This document shows, piece after piece, positions 1 to 10,500 of a DNA stretch of 64,000 nt. Below the pieces are notes generated by a model. The model did no database searches, was not told where the DNA came from, and worked only from the letters and a program-made list of their open reading frames with translations. Numbering within the stretch: the first letter of the stretch is position 1; each line of letters opens with the position of its first letter. The stretch is from CAYMTR01 sp964393405 (lineage in GTDB: Bacteria > Bacteroidota > Bacteroidia > Bacteroidales > Prolixibacteraceae), in contig CAYMTR010000001.1 in the NCBI GenBank assembly GCA_964393405.1, positions 124,001-188,000 of the forward strand, written 5' to 3'. The position numbers were made by a program, and so were the translations under genes.

Positions 1-1169
1 ATAATCGTTTCAGGTCTGCTTTCCCAATCACCTCCCAGACCCAGGTCTTTACTTTCAGGTAATATTTCCCATCTGTATTTTAATGGATCATCTTCGTAAT
101 CTCTTGCAGAAACTGTTGCCACAAATTTCTGTCCCGGGTTGAAATACAAATTGTCATATATCTTTTTCCCTTCAATTCTTAATGAATCAAGAGCAGGACA
201 ACGGTTTTCTGGCCATTCCCCAGTCCATATTTTATGCATCGCATCAACGGCTTCAGATGTCTGACCGTTTTCAAGAAACATTCCATACCATGTTGGAGTT
301 CTTTCTTGTTTCTGACCCCACAAAAATGCATAGGACCCCATACACTTCTCATTATCAGAAGCTATAGCTACTTCATAACGATGTAAATACGACACCTGCT
401 TTTCGTTGCTTGTTTGTTCAACCGGGGCTCCCCATGCTGTTGGCTCTACTTCCCAGTGACCTGTAGCTCCCCACTCAGTAACGATATATGGTCCTTCATA
501 TCCTGAGTCAAATATTCTTTGTTGCAGATTTACTATGTCTCCATACATCTGAACACAAACGAAATCAAGGTCTTTACAATTAGTTTTAAAATAGTCAATC
601 TCTTTTTTCCCAATTCCTGCCAACATGGTCGTCGTTGGATGGTTTGGATCTACCTCATGTATCATCTCAGAGATTTGATTAACAGCATCCCAAACTTTCA
701 TATTGTCTGCAGCAAGATTAAGCTCATTTCCTATCCCCCATGCCAATAAAGCCGGATGATCCTTGTATTTCATTATTTCTCCTCTGACATATTCAAGCTG
801 TGATTTTACTGAATCCTCATTATTGTAATCAAATCCATGACGTTCTCTTCTAATTTCAATTCCCATCATTACCATCAGACCATTCTTATGAGCCAAATCC
901 AGCACTTCTTTTCCTGACTGTTGCCCATTCTCTGTCCTCCATGTCCTGAAGGAATTTGCACCATGCTTTGCTAATGATTCAATATCACCAAATTCACATC
1001 CGGCTCCTTTGATATAGAACTCCTTCCCATCAACATACATTCTCCAAATACCTCCATTTTCCTTAACCTCAACTTTCTTTGGTCCATTATCCCCCGAAGC
1101 TTTATCCTTTTTCTGAGTACAACCAAAGAATGTTAGCATGACTATCATTAAAAATATTATCCTTCTCAT
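1..1169 (-). CDS. Clan GH-A glycoside hydrolase lipoprotein (GH2-type TIM barrel), 3'-truncated by window edge
   Basis: The reading frame opens with ATG at 1169 and runs off the window, so about 389 residues are visible. The N-terminus (MRRIIFLMIVMLTFFGC) is a lipoprotein signal with a lipobox Cys at residue 17. The body reads as a TIM-barrel glycosidase: GNELN carries the probable acid/base Glu and IVTEWG the probable nucleophile Glu, the usual clan GH-A pair. The barrel begins directly after the lipoprotein linker, without the two N-terminal beta-sandwiches of a full GH2. The visible end (LKYRWEILPES) looks like the start of a C-terminal accessory domain. It lies 11 bp downstream of the MFS porter and is probably the last visible gene of the PUL operon. 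The family is uncertain: GH2-like is my best reading, but another clan GH-A family used on beta-glucans is possible. It is probably a periplasmic or surface-anchored oligosaccharide hydrolase. Confidence 0.75.
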   Translation of the reverse strand, partial: MRRIIFLMIVMLTFFGCTQKKDKASGDNGPKKVEVKENGGIWRMYVDGKEFYIKGAGCEFGDIESLAKHGANSFRTWRTENGQQSGKEVLDLAHKNGLMVMMGIEIRRERHGFDYNNEDSVKSQLEYVRGEIMKYKDHPALLAWGIGNELNLAADNMKVWDAVNQISEMIHEVDPNHPTTTMLAGIGKKEIDYFKTNCKDLDFVCVQMYGDIVNLQQRIFDSGYEGPYIVTEWGATGHWEVEPTAWGAPVEQTSNEKQVSYLHRYEVAIASDNEKCMGSYAFLWGQKQERTPTWYGMFLENGQTSEAVDAMHKIWTGEWPENRCPALDSLRIEGKKIYDNLYFNPGQKFVATVSARDYEDDPLKYRWEILPESKDLGLGGDWESRPETI

Positions 1170-1180
1170 GTCGTTTATAT

Positions 1181-2743
1181 TTATTTTTTTTCTTTTACCA
1201 TAAGTTTTTCTAACTCTTCCAACGATTTACCCCTTGTCTCTGGCAACCATATCAAAGTAAATATCAACCCTACCAATCCGAAGAACCCATAAATCAAAAA
1301 AGTAGGTGTATTACCAATAGTGCTTAATTCCCAAGGGAATATTAGCTGTACTGTAAAGCTTACTGCGGAGTTAATAAATCCGGCAAAAGAAATTGCAAGA
1401 CCTTTTACTGCATAAGGGAATAACTCTGAAAATAAAACCCACATTACAGGTCCTACAGAAATTGCAAACGAAGCAACGAAGCCCATTATACCAATCAACA
1501 CCAACCATGAATTAATATTAATTGCATGACTCACTATTGCACCTAAATTTTCATTAGCAGCATTTACTCCGATTAGGTTTTCTAATGCAGCTCTAAACTC
1601 AATGTCGCTATTATATGTTATTCCCTGCATACTGCTCCAGTCTGTCCCCGGAATCAATGAAGAAATACTCTGCATATCTATTTGATAAGTTGCAGTTGCG
1701 AAAGAAAATGCAAGAATACCCATCGAGATGAATATCCCTGAGAACCCAATAATCAGCAACATCTTTCTGCCAATTTTATCAATGAGCCACATTGCCAGAA
1801 TAGTGAAAACAAGGTTGGTCAATCCAACAAGTATTGCCTGGGAAAATGAAGCGTCTTTCCCAATTCCGGTTTGCTCAAATATCATTGGAGCATAAAAGAA
1901 TACTGCATTTATACCTGTTATCTGCTGAAGTATCGCTATCATAATCCCGATAAACAGTACCAACTTTAATGCAGGCTTGAACAACTCTTTAATTGGTGTT
2001 TTTTGCTTAACCCCTGCTGTTTTTAAACTTTCTTTAATTGATGCCATTGTATTTTCGGCATCCTCTTTACTGCTTGCCTTAGTTAATATCTTTAACGCTT
2101 TTTCACTTTCCCCATTCATGGCAAGCCACCTTGGACTGTTAGGGACAAAAAATAGGAATATAAAATAAAGTATCGCCGGAATGGTTTCTATTCCAAGCAT
2201 CCACCGCCAATTGTACTCTGAGAACCTCAACATTTCTGCAAATGCACTATCACTCTTTGCTAGTTGAAGAATTAGATAATTAGTAAAAAATGCTGTCGAT
2301 ATACCAATTACTATATTAAGCTGATTGAAAGACACCATTCTACCTCTGATCTTTGCAGGTGATATCTCAGCGATATACATTGGAGCAACTATCAAAGATG
2401 CGCCTACTCCTAATCCTGCCATCATCCTTGCTATAACCAACATACTGAAAGTTGGAGCTAATGCCGATGCCAATGAAGATACCGCATATAAAATAGCAGC
2501 CCACTTTAAAAGTGCTTTCCTTCCATACTTATCACTTAAGGGTCCGGCAACCATCATTGCCAATGTTGAAGTGAGCGTCAGACATCCTACTGCCCACCCT
2601 AACTGCAATTTTGAGAGATTGAATTGTGGTTCTATAAACCCGACTACTCCTGAAATTACAGAAGCATCAAATCCCATAAGGAAACCGCCTAATGCTACAA
2701 TAAGCGATACTCTTGCAACGTAACTGTTATTATTCTTTGCCAT
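1181..2743 (-). CDS. MFS sugar porter (sugar:H+ symporter)
   Basis: A 520-residue major facilitator protein with about 12 membrane segments. Sugar-porter signatures are clear: DKYGRKALL after TM2, the RGRMVSFNQLNIVIGI stretch around TM4-5, QQITGINAVFFYAPMIF in TM7, DKIGRKMLL after TM8, and PETRGKSLEELE after TM12. A roughly 60-residue insert before TM10 (from TATYQIDMQ to AININSW) is longer than in XylE-type porters. It should move the mono- or disaccharide released by the periplasmic GH3 and GH2 enzymes across the inner membrane. It sits 10 bp after the GH3 gene and belongs to the same transcription unit. The substrate cannot be read from sequence; glucose, xylose or galactose are all possible. 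Confidence 0.9.
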   Translation of the reverse strand: MAKNNNSYVARVSLIVALGGFLMGFDASVISGVVGFIEPQFNLSKLQLGWAVGCLTLTSTLAMMVAGPLSDKYGRKALLKWAAILYAVSSLASALAPTFSMLVIARMMAGLGVGASLIVAPMYIAEISPAKIRGRMVSFNQLNIVIGISTAFFTNYLILQLAKSDSAFAEMLRFSEYNWRWMLGIETIPAILYFIFLFFVPNSPRWLAMNGESEKALKILTKASSKEDAENTMASIKESLKTAGVKQKTPIKELFKPALKLVLFIGIMIAILQQITGINAVFFYAPMIFEQTGIGKDASFSQAILVGLTNLVFTILAMWLIDKIGRKMLLIIGFSGIFISMGILAFSFATATYQIDMQSISSLIPGTDWSSMQGITYNSDIEFRAALENLIGVNAANENLGAIVSHAININSWLVLIGIMGFVASFAISVGPVMWVLFSELFPYAVKGLAISFAGFINSAVSFTVQLIFPWELSTIGNTPTFLIYGFFGLVGLIFTLIWLPETRGKSLEELEKLMVKEKK

Positions 2744-2753
2744 ATTTAGTTCT

Positions 2754-5006
2754 TTATATTTTTATTTCAAACTTACCTGACAATCCGCTGTCAGAATCTC
2801 CTCCTATCCACAATAAAAACTCTCCGGGCTCAATGATATATTTCAAATCCTGACCGTGAAATCCTAACTCCCGAACAGAAATTTCAAAGTCGACAACTGT
2901 TTTGTCACCTTTTTTAAGGAAAACTTTTTTAAATCCTTTAAGCTCCTTAACCGGCCTTACGCGTGAAGAAACCAAATCACGTATATATAACTGAACTACT
3001 TCAGCACCATCATAGGAGCCTGTATTTGCTAATTCTATTGAAACCTTTAAAATCCCATCTCTTGGTATGACTTCTTCTTCAACCTTAAGGTTACTGTATT
3101 CGAATGAAGTATATGAAAGGCCATATCCAAACGAGAACATCGGGTTAAATCCATAATCAAGATAATGTGATGTATTCCCTATTGATAATTGAGGAGCCTC
3201 TACAGGTATTTCGTCTAACTTCTGCCAAGTATTATCATTGGCAGGTTTTCCAGTAATCCTGTGATTATAATATATCGGTATTTGTCCTACATGCCTTGGA
3301 AAGGTTACCGGTAACTTGCCAGAGGGGTTTGCATCTCCAAACAATAAATCGCATATCGCAGGACCAGCCATTGTACCTCCATGCATAGCATAAAGAACAG
3401 ATTTTGTCTTGCCCATGATCCGCTCAAAAGTCAGAGGTCTTCCTGCCATTACTATCGTCGCTATATTTTTATTATTCTCGAATATCAAATTTGTAAGTTC
3501 TTCCTGTGCCCCCGGCAAATCAATATTTGCCATACAATGAGACTCACCCGATAATATCGATTCTTCACCTAAAAACAATAAAACTATATCTGCAGCTTTT
3601 GCCGCTTTAATAACTCTACCTTTATCAATAATCTCGTGAGAACGGCTTATTTCCATTCCTCTTTCGTATATGATATTTATACCATTCTCCACGGCTTTTC
3701 GGGAAATTGCAGCTAATGGAGTAACTGAATTTGTTTTATTGCCGTCAAACACCCATGTCCCCATCTGATCATGAGGAGCATCAGCCAATGGCCCTATTAT
3801 AGCAATCGTTTTTATGTCTTTATTTATAGGCAAATTCCCCTCGTTCTTCAACAGAACAGCACTTTCAACTGCAGCTTTCTTCGAAACAGCTAAATGCTTA
3901 TCGTTTAGCACTTCCGGAAAATCATTTTTATCAGTATAAGGGTTCTCAAACAATCCAAGTTGGAACTTAACTCTCAATATCCTTTCAACTGCTTGATCTA
4001 TCTGTTTAAGAGTTATCTTACCCTCTTTTAAAAGCTCCTCTAAATATGTTTCATATGTTGTGCTTGCCATTTCCATATCAACTGTAGAATTAAAAGCCAG
4101 TTCTGCAGCTTTTTTATCATTCTCGGCAAAACCATGTGTTACCAATTGAATAACAGAAACCCAATCACTTACCAAAATGCCGTCAAAGCCCCACTCGTCT
4201 CTAAGAATATTTTTTAAAAGATTTTTATTTCCTGTAGCTGGAATACCATTTATATCATTGAATGAACTCATGAAAGTCATTGCCCCTTCATCAGCACACT
4301 TTTTAAATGGAGGCAAAATAACATCCCTTAGATCATAATCTGAAATGTTGGCTGAATTATAATCTCTTCCTCCTTCCGCCCATCCATAAGCAGCAAAATG
4401 CTTAACACATGAAGCTATAGAAGTTTTATCCCCTAGTCTATCTCCCTGATATCCATGCACCATTGCAGCACCAAGTTCGGAAACCAGATAAGTATCTTCA
4501 CCAAATCCTTCTGAGATTCTACCCCAGCGAGGATCACGGGTGACATCAACCATAGGTGAAAAAGTCCAGCGAATACCGCTTGAAGAAGCTTCTATTGCTG
4601 AAACTCTTGCACATTCTTTAACTACTTCACGATTCCATGAAGCAGCCTGTGCCAGTGGTATTGGCATAATTGTATTGAAACCATGAATGACATCCCTTGC
4701 AAAAATAATTGGGATACCCAACCTGCTTTCCTCTACTGCAATTTTTTGAATATGGTTTTGCTTTTCAACGTCAACTTCATTTAATACCGATCCTACTCCT
4801 CCCACTCTTATTAAACTGTCAGAAAACCATCCCCCATTTTTCTGCACTAATTGACCAATTTTTTCCTCAAGGGTCATTTTATCAATTAGTTGCCTTATTT
4901 CATTTTCGTAAATATCTGATTTATTATCCTTTTCTTTCGTGCAAGAATAGAGCAAGGCAGACAGAAATATGAAGAAGGCTAAATATTTTATTTTCTTTAT
5001 AATCAT
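2754..5006 (-). CDS. bglX: Beta-glucosidase, glycoside hydrolase family 3 (BglX-like)
   Basis: A 750-residue GH3 enzyme with a lipoprotein signal (lipobox Cys22 in LLYSC). The layout is the standard BglX one: N-terminal TIM barrel (about 35-370), alpha/beta sandwich (about 385-600) and C-terminal fibronectin III-like domain (about 660-745). The nucleophile is Asp281 in GILVSDW. KHFAAYG (202-208) and the ARDVIHG motif are conserved substrate-site elements. GH3 enzymes of this type remove terminal beta-linked glucose, and sometimes xylose, from the non-reducing end. The lipoprotein signal places it in the periplasm or on the surface, where it would finish oligosaccharides imported by SusCD before uptake by the neighbouring MFS porter. 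Length is normal for the family. The exact sugar specificity is inferred. Confidence 0.9.
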   Translation of the reverse strand: MIIKKIKYLAFFIFLSALLYSCTKEKDNKSDIYENEIRQLIDKMTLEEKIGQLVQKNGGWFSDSLIRVGGVGSVLNEVDVEKQNHIQKIAVEESRLGIPIIFARDVIHGFNTIMPIPLAQAASWNREVVKECARVSAIEASSSGIRWTFSPMVDVTRDPRWGRISEGFGEDTYLVSELGAAMVHGYQGDRLGDKTSIASCVKHFAAYGWAEGGRDYNSANISDYDLRDVILPPFKKCADEGAMTFMSSFNDINGIPATGNKNLLKNILRDEWGFDGILVSDWVSVIQLVTHGFAENDKKAAELAFNSTVDMEMASTTYETYLEELLKEGKITLKQIDQAVERILRVKFQLGLFENPYTDKNDFPEVLNDKHLAVSKKAAVESAVLLKNEGNLPINKDIKTIAIIGPLADAPHDQMGTWVFDGNKTNSVTPLAAISRKAVENGINIIYERGMEISRSHEIIDKGRVIKAAKAADIVLLFLGEESILSGESHCMANIDLPGAQEELTNLIFENNKNIATIVMAGRPLTFERIMGKTKSVLYAMHGGTMAGPAICDLLFGDANPSGKLPVTFPRHVGQIPIYYNHRITGKPANDNTWQKLDEIPVEAPQLSIGNTSHYLDYGFNPMFSFGYGLSYTSFEYSNLKVEEEVIPRDGILKVSIELANTGSYDGAEVVQLYIRDLVSSRVRPVKELKGFKKVFLKKGDKTVVDFEISVRELGFHGQDLKYIIEPGEFLLWIGGDSDSGLSGKFEIKI

Positions 5007-5050
5007 CGGTATTTAATTAAATTTTTCTCCTTTGCAAAATCAACTATCAT

Positions 5051-5950
5051 CTACCACTTTAAACCTTTAGGAATCAGCTTTACATATCTTGAATTTGCTG
5101 TACCTTGTGTCCTTAAATGCAAATAATTCTTATTCCATTCTAGTATTTCGTATTTCCGTAGATTTCCATCATCGTAACCAATAACTCCTGACTGTGATGA
5201 TATTTCAATATATTTTACAGATCCTTCCAAGGATACTGACCAAGTCAATGTACCCCTCAGAGCATCGTTGGTATTTACATCTTTATCATATTCATTAGCC
5301 CATGTTACTGAGCTGTAATATCCCGCTTTAATTCCTTCATCAGCAGCACCTGCATCTCCATTTGCATGTGTTGCTCCATGAGTGTCAATAGAATAAGCAA
5401 ATCCTACAATCTGAAAAGTGAATTCATCATCGTATAAATAATGCCCTTTTTTGTCATTCGCAGGAGCAGACCACCAGTTTGGTGTCCTAGAAGTTGCTTC
5501 GCCAACTCCGAGATGAGCTGAGGCTGTGCTGTCAATAACCCATGTTTTTCCATCTAAAGCATCAACTCCTCCACTTATTGCTACAAGCAATGGATCGTCA
5601 AAGGATGAATAATCTGTTTCAGTTTGTGTATATGTTTTTGTAATTGAAGCTTTCCCGCCTCCAGTTAATAATGTCATCTTTATTTGGTAATCACCCGGCA
5701 TTGGATAATAAGATGTTACTTCATTACCTGCCAATAATTCACCATTACCCATCTCCCACTCAACCAAACCTGCAATAGATGAGGTATTGGTGAAAACAGG
5801 ATGAAATTTATCTACTCCTTCGCTAATCGTAAAACTTAACTGATCAGAAGTAGGTGCTTCTTCCTTCTTTGGACCCTCTTCTTCTTTTTCACAAGAAATA
5901 ATAATGAAAAGTAAAGAGAAGATCATCATTAATCGTGACATCATTTTCAT
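5051..5950 (-). CDS. PKD-domain surface lipoprotein, probable surface glycan-binding protein
   Basis: A 299-residue protein with a lipoprotein signal (FIIISCEKEEE, lipobox Cys at about 20) followed by an acidic Glu/Lys-rich linker typical of surface-exposed Bacteroidota lipoproteins. Residues about 40-110 form a PKD/Ig-like domain (VEWEMGNGE, YPMPGDYQIKMTL). The remaining 190 residues are Trp/Tyr-rich (NWWSAP, KGHYLYDDEF, TLTWSVSLEG, NYLHLRTQG) and look like a carbohydrate-binding sandwich. I see no catalytic pair. Its place directly after susD is where PULs carry the SGBP (SusE/SusF-position) gene, so a role in holding the polysaccharide at the cell surface is inferred. A hairpin separates it from susD, which may lower its expression relative to susCD. 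Confidence 0.75.
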   Translation of the reverse strand: MKMMSRLMMIFSLLFIIISCEKEEEGPKKEEAPTSDQLSFTISEGVDKFHPVFTNTSSIAGLVEWEMGNGELLAGNEVTSYYPMPGDYQIKMTLLTGGGKASITKTYTQTETDYSSFDDPLLVAISGGVDALDGKTWVIDSTASAHLGVGEATSRTPNWWSAPANDKKGHYLYDDEFTFQIVGFAYSIDTHGATHANGDAGAADEGIKAGYYSSVTWANEYDKDVNTNDALRGTLTWSVSLEGSVKYIEISSQSGVIGYDDGNLRKYEILEWNKNYLHLRTQGTANSRYVKLIPKGLKW

Positions 5951-5975
5951 AGGATTTACAAAAAGAAAATTTAAA

Positions 5976-6018
5976 AAGGTAAAGTAGAGACACCATAACC
6001 GATGTCTCTACATACCTT
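5976..6018 (-). terminator. Intra-operon terminator-like hairpin between susD and the SGBP gene
   Basis: The + strand has GTAGAGACA (5984-5992) and its exact complement TGTCTCTAC (6003-6011) around a 10-nt loop, extended by AAGGTA (5976-5981) and TACCTT (6013-6018) across a small internal loop. Read on the minus strand, the direction of the operon, the hairpin is followed at once by a run of five U, an intrinsic-terminator layout. It sits 17 bp after the susD stop and 25 bp before the next start codon, so it probably acts as a partial terminator or 3' stabiliser that sets the susCD-to-downstream ratio. Confidence 0.6.
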
Positions 6019-6035
6019 AAAGCATTAACCATTAA

Positions 6036-7577
6036 TTAATATCCATTATTCTGGACTAGTGAAGTTTTCCCAATTTCTGATTCTGGTATTGGAAAATATT
6101 CGTGTACTCCTTCTTTAAAGCCTAAATGACTTAAAACTGAAGGTGCGTCTCCCCAACGTATTAAGTCCCAATAACGCTGACCTTCCATTCCAAGTTCAAG
6201 ACGACGTTCAAGTTTTATTGCCTCAAAAAGTTCATTCCCTGATTTACTGATTGCTGGCAATTTTGCTCTTTCTCTTACCATATTTACATATTTTACGGCA
6301 TTTGCATCGTCGGAAGAACTTTTCCTGTTTAGTGCTTCAGCATACATAAGCAATACTTCGGCATATCGGATAACACGCTCATTATTATCATATGTTGCTT
6401 CCATTGGCGACTGACCCGGATCGTTGTATCCAATAAATGGACACCTTTTCTTTTGATACCAACCTGTCCAACCGTCTTTCTCTTTTGAATCGTAGAACCC
6501 GTTACCATTTGCATCATCAACAGGTCCGAGATTAAATATTGCTTTAAATGTTTCAGGACCATAACCTGTTCCATTTTTTCTTACTACATCACCTTCTGCA
6601 TCCCAAGCATCAACAAGACTTGAATCTATCATGTCGAAACCCCAACCGGCATTAGTTAACCCGGTTAATGCAGATTCTCTTGGTCCGGCTAACTGAACTT
6701 CTATGTTACCTTCACCTTCACGACCATTTGCCCAGAAATCTCCATGTATATATGATGAATAAGGTATTTCGAAAACTGATTCTATACCATATTCTTCACT
6801 CCTCTTGAAAATACTGTCATAATCTGCACATAGTCCGTACTCGCCTGAAGTAACAATTGATCCTAAAACTGTTGCAGCTTCGTCATATTTTTTCTGGAAC
6901 AGATATACTTTTCCAAGTAAGGCTTGTGCTGCACCTTTATTTGCCCTTGTATATTCAACCGGCGACTGAGCCGATTTTGCAGGAAGCTCTTCAATTGCCT
7001 CTTTAAGATCCTTTTCAATTTGTGCATATACAACTGAAGGTTCAGTTCCTGAAATATTATATTCTGAAGGTGATAGGTTCACTGTATAAAATGCAATGTT
7101 CCCAAATGATTTTACAAGTTCAGAATAGAAATATGCTCTGAGGAACTTGGCTTCTGCTCTGTATAAGTTCATAGTAGGACTTTCAAGAGTTATATCGTTC
7201 AAAACAATATTAGCTCTATAAATTCCATAATAATTTCTTCTCCAGTACTGAAGAATAGCAGGGTTTTCAGATGTTACATCATATTGATAGAAATCCCAGT
7301 ATTCAGGTCTGTCAGAATATCCTCCTCCAACTGGAACTGCATCTCCTGAAGCAAGGTTTCCCAACATATAATATGAACTCCATCCTGAATAATATTTCAC
7401 CTGGAGAAAATCGTAAGCACCGCATAATACTTCAAATGCTTTTTCATCTGTATCAATCGACTGGCTTGAGAAAGGTATTGAGCCTGTAAGCTCAAGCTCC
7501 AGCCATTCTTTCTGGCAACCGGAAACAATAACCAGTAGCGAGAGTGCAAGCATTAATTTTATATATATTCTTTTCAT
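6036..7577 (-). CDS. susD: SusD/RagB-family nutrient-binding outer-membrane lipoprotein
   Basis: A 513-residue SusD homologue. I place the start at MKRIYIKLM (7577), which gives a clean signal with lipobox Cys (LVIVSGC); a start three codons earlier is possible. Family hallmarks are present: an N-terminal helical repeat bundle with the RAEAKFLRAYFYSELVKSFG motif, the KGAAQALLGKVYLFQKKYDEA TPR-like segment, and the C-terminal RYAEVLLMYAEALNR plus ERRLELGMEGQRYWDLIRWG block. SusD forms the lid over the SusC channel and binds oligosaccharides at the cell surface. The gene lies 11 bp after susC in the same direction. The gene symbol marks family membership only; this is not the starch protein itself. 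Confidence 0.93.
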   Translation of the reverse strand: MKRIYIKLMLALSLLVIVSGCQKEWLELELTGSIPFSSQSIDTDEKAFEVLCGAYDFLQVKYYSGWSSYYMLGNLASGDAVPVGGGYSDRPEYWDFYQYDVTSENPAILQYWRRNYYGIYRANIVLNDITLESPTMNLYRAEAKFLRAYFYSELVKSFGNIAFYTVNLSPSEYNISGTEPSVVYAQIEKDLKEAIEELPAKSAQSPVEYTRANKGAAQALLGKVYLFQKKYDEAATVLGSIVTSGEYGLCADYDSIFKRSEEYGIESVFEIPYSSYIHGDFWANGREGEGNIEVQLAGPRESALTGLTNAGWGFDMIDSSLVDAWDAEGDVVRKNGTGYGPETFKAIFNLGPVDDANGNGFYDSKEKDGWTGWYQKKRCPFIGYNDPGQSPMEATYDNNERVIRYAEVLLMYAEALNRKSSSDDANAVKYVNMVRERAKLPAISKSGNELFEAIKLERRLELGMEGQRYWDLIRWGDAPSVLSHLGFKEGVHEYFPIPESEIGKTSLVQNNGY

Positions 7578-7588
7578 TGCGAACATGA

Positions 7589-10500
7589 TTAAAAGTTAAC
7601 ATTAATTCCACCTAAGATTGTCCTTGGCCTTGGATAAACAGCTCTGTCAACACCGGCCCACTGCTGTCCTCTGTATCCCCAGTAGTCACCACCAACTTCA
7701 GGTTCCATACCCTGATAGTTTGTGAATGTAAAGAGGTTATCAGCTGCTACATACAACCTTAACTTTGAAATACCAATTTTTGATGTAAGTTTTACCGGCA
7801 ATGTATAACCAAGTGTAATATTGCCTATTCTCAAAAATGATCCATCTTGTAAAAGGTAGTCGTTAATTCTTGTAAAGTTGAAGTTCCTGTCCTTAATAGT
7901 TGGCCTAGGGAAATTACCCGGTTCTTCTGCCGACATCCATGCGTCTGTAAGATAGAAATCCGGCTTGTTTGTATTGGAAAGGTCGTTACGTACTGAAACA
8001 GCAAGCAATGTTTTGTTTCCAACCTGAGCGTATGCTGCTAGATTTAAGTCAAATCCCTTGTATTCGCAATTGAAGTTCAAACCTAATATCCATTTTGGAT
8101 ACGGTGATCCAAGATAAGTTTTGTCCTTATCACTTATTACACCGTCAGGACCACCACCTAAACTGTCGGGTATACCTGCAATATCCAAATATTTAATGTC
8201 CCCAACTATTGCTGATGATTGCAATTTCTTTCCATCAGCACTAACATGCTGATCAATTTCTTCTTGCGATTTGAAGATTCCATCAGTTTTAAATCCATAG
8301 AAATACCATGGTTCGTATCCAATTTCAAAACGCTTTGAATCACCAAAGGTTCCAATATTTCCACCTGTAAGATAACTTATACTTTCAGTAATTTCTGTTA
8401 CTTCGCTTCTGTTGTTAGATGCTGTAACCTGAACACTATATCTGAAATCACCTATTTTGTTATTGTGTGCAAGTTCAAATTCAAAACCACGGTTCTCAAT
8501 AGTTCCTGCATTTACTGTTGGTGGGTCATTACCTGCAAGTGAAGGAACTGATCCTTCAAATAAAAAGTCGGACGATTCTTTAACGTAGTAGTCAGCTGCA
8601 AAAGTCAAACGGTTATCAAACATTGCAAGGTCAATACCAAAGTCGCTTTGAATTGACTTTTCCCATTGGTATTCAGGATTAACTAAACGAGTAGGCTCTG
8701 TGACAGGAAGAATTTGATTGCTTCCATCCAGATAAAAGTATGAACCAGTAGAACTTGTTGGAAGATATCTCCAATCCCATCCTAAACTTGATGAAACACC
8801 ATTTTTACCCCAGCTGAACCTTGTTTTTAAGAAGTTGATAGCAGATACCTGGAAAAAATCTTCTTTTGATATTACCCATCCAAACGATACTGATGGGAAT
8901 AAACCAAATTTATTAGCAGGACCGAATTTCGAACTTCCATCATAACGGAAGTTAGAAGTAATCATGTATTTATCTTTGTATGAATAGCTGATACGACCGA
9001 AAGTAGAAGCTAATCGTTCCCATGCCCCTAATCCTCCATAAGAAGTATTGTTTAATGTGTCAATATAATTACCGTAATCTATCCATGCATAGTTATCAGT
9101 TTCTTTAATCAACTCTTTTCCATCACCCCCAAGGTATTCATGTTTGTATTCTCTGGCAGAAGTTCCTAATACAGCTCCCACTGTATGATCTCCAAACTGC
9201 TTGTTAAATGAGAAATAACTTTCCCATTGCCATGTGAAATACATATTGATTGATTGGTATGCCCTGCTTCTTACAGATGCACTGTTCATACTGTTGATAT
9301 AAGTCCTTGGATTCCAACCACGGTTATAATTATGCGACATATCAATGTCAAACGTTGTTCTGAAAGTTAATCCGTCAAAGAATTCTATTTCTCCATATAC
9401 TCCACCTAAAAGTTTGTTAATGACATCTTGGTCCCTGTCGTTGTATAACTGCTGAACAGGATTCTGAATTTCATTCAAAACAAACTGTGAAATACCGAAA
9501 TAACCATTTTCATTTTGAATGCCAGGGTTTGTATACCATTCTTCTCCCCAAACTTTCTTCATATTTTTAACATCCCTTTCACTAAACCCTGTAATATCAT
9601 CATAATATACAGGAGTAGTTGGGTCTAAAACAACTGCATTATTTGTTACTGATCCAAATACTGAATTCTGGCTGATGCCTTTCTTTAAACTATATGTATA
9701 AGACATTCTTGCACCTATTGTCAGCCAATCTGTAGCTTTAGAATCCAAATTTAATTTAACAGCATAACGGGTGAAATTGCTTCTGTCGCCTCCTCCAATT
9801 ATACCATCCTGATCAGTATAAGAAATAGAAAAATAATACCTTCCCTTATCTGTTCCACCATCTACACTAATTTTATGTTTTTGAGTTGGCGCATTTTGAT
9901 AAATTTCACCAAGCCAGTCAGTGTCAACATCGGTGTCAGGATAAATTTTTACTGCATCTTCCCATGTTTTTGTAGGATAATCATTCAAATAAGCTGTGCG
10001 GTAAAACTCAAGGTATTGAGCTGAATTCATGACTTTAAAGCCCGGAGCGACACTCTGTACACCGTATGATGACTCAAATTCAAAATTAGTCTTACCACCT
10101 TTACCCATTTTTGTTGTGATAAGAACAACTCCGTTACCTCCCTCAGTACCATAAATAGCAGCTGAAGCGGCGTCTTTCAATATCTCAACAGATTCAATAT
10201 CCTGTGGATCCAACCAATCAATACCATCAGTCCTCATACCATCAATTACGTATATTGGCCTAACAGTATTATCTGAACCTACACCACGAATTATGATGTT
10301 CTGTTCAGCACCAGGAGCTCCCGATGTTTGCTGTACCAATACACCTGCAGTCTTTCCCTGAAGGGCTCCTTCAATTCTTGTTGACCTCGACTGTGCAATG
10401 TCTTCAGAATTAATCTTTGCTATAGAACCTGTAACAAGACTCTTTTTTGTCACTCCATAACCAACAACAACAACTTCATCAACGCCCAAAACATCAGTTT

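Noticed and set aside
182..749. Two short plus-strand frames at the left edge
   Set aside because: They lie antisense to the 1..1169 glycosidase, which has a clear signal peptide and catalytic motifs; the short frames have no recognisable composition.
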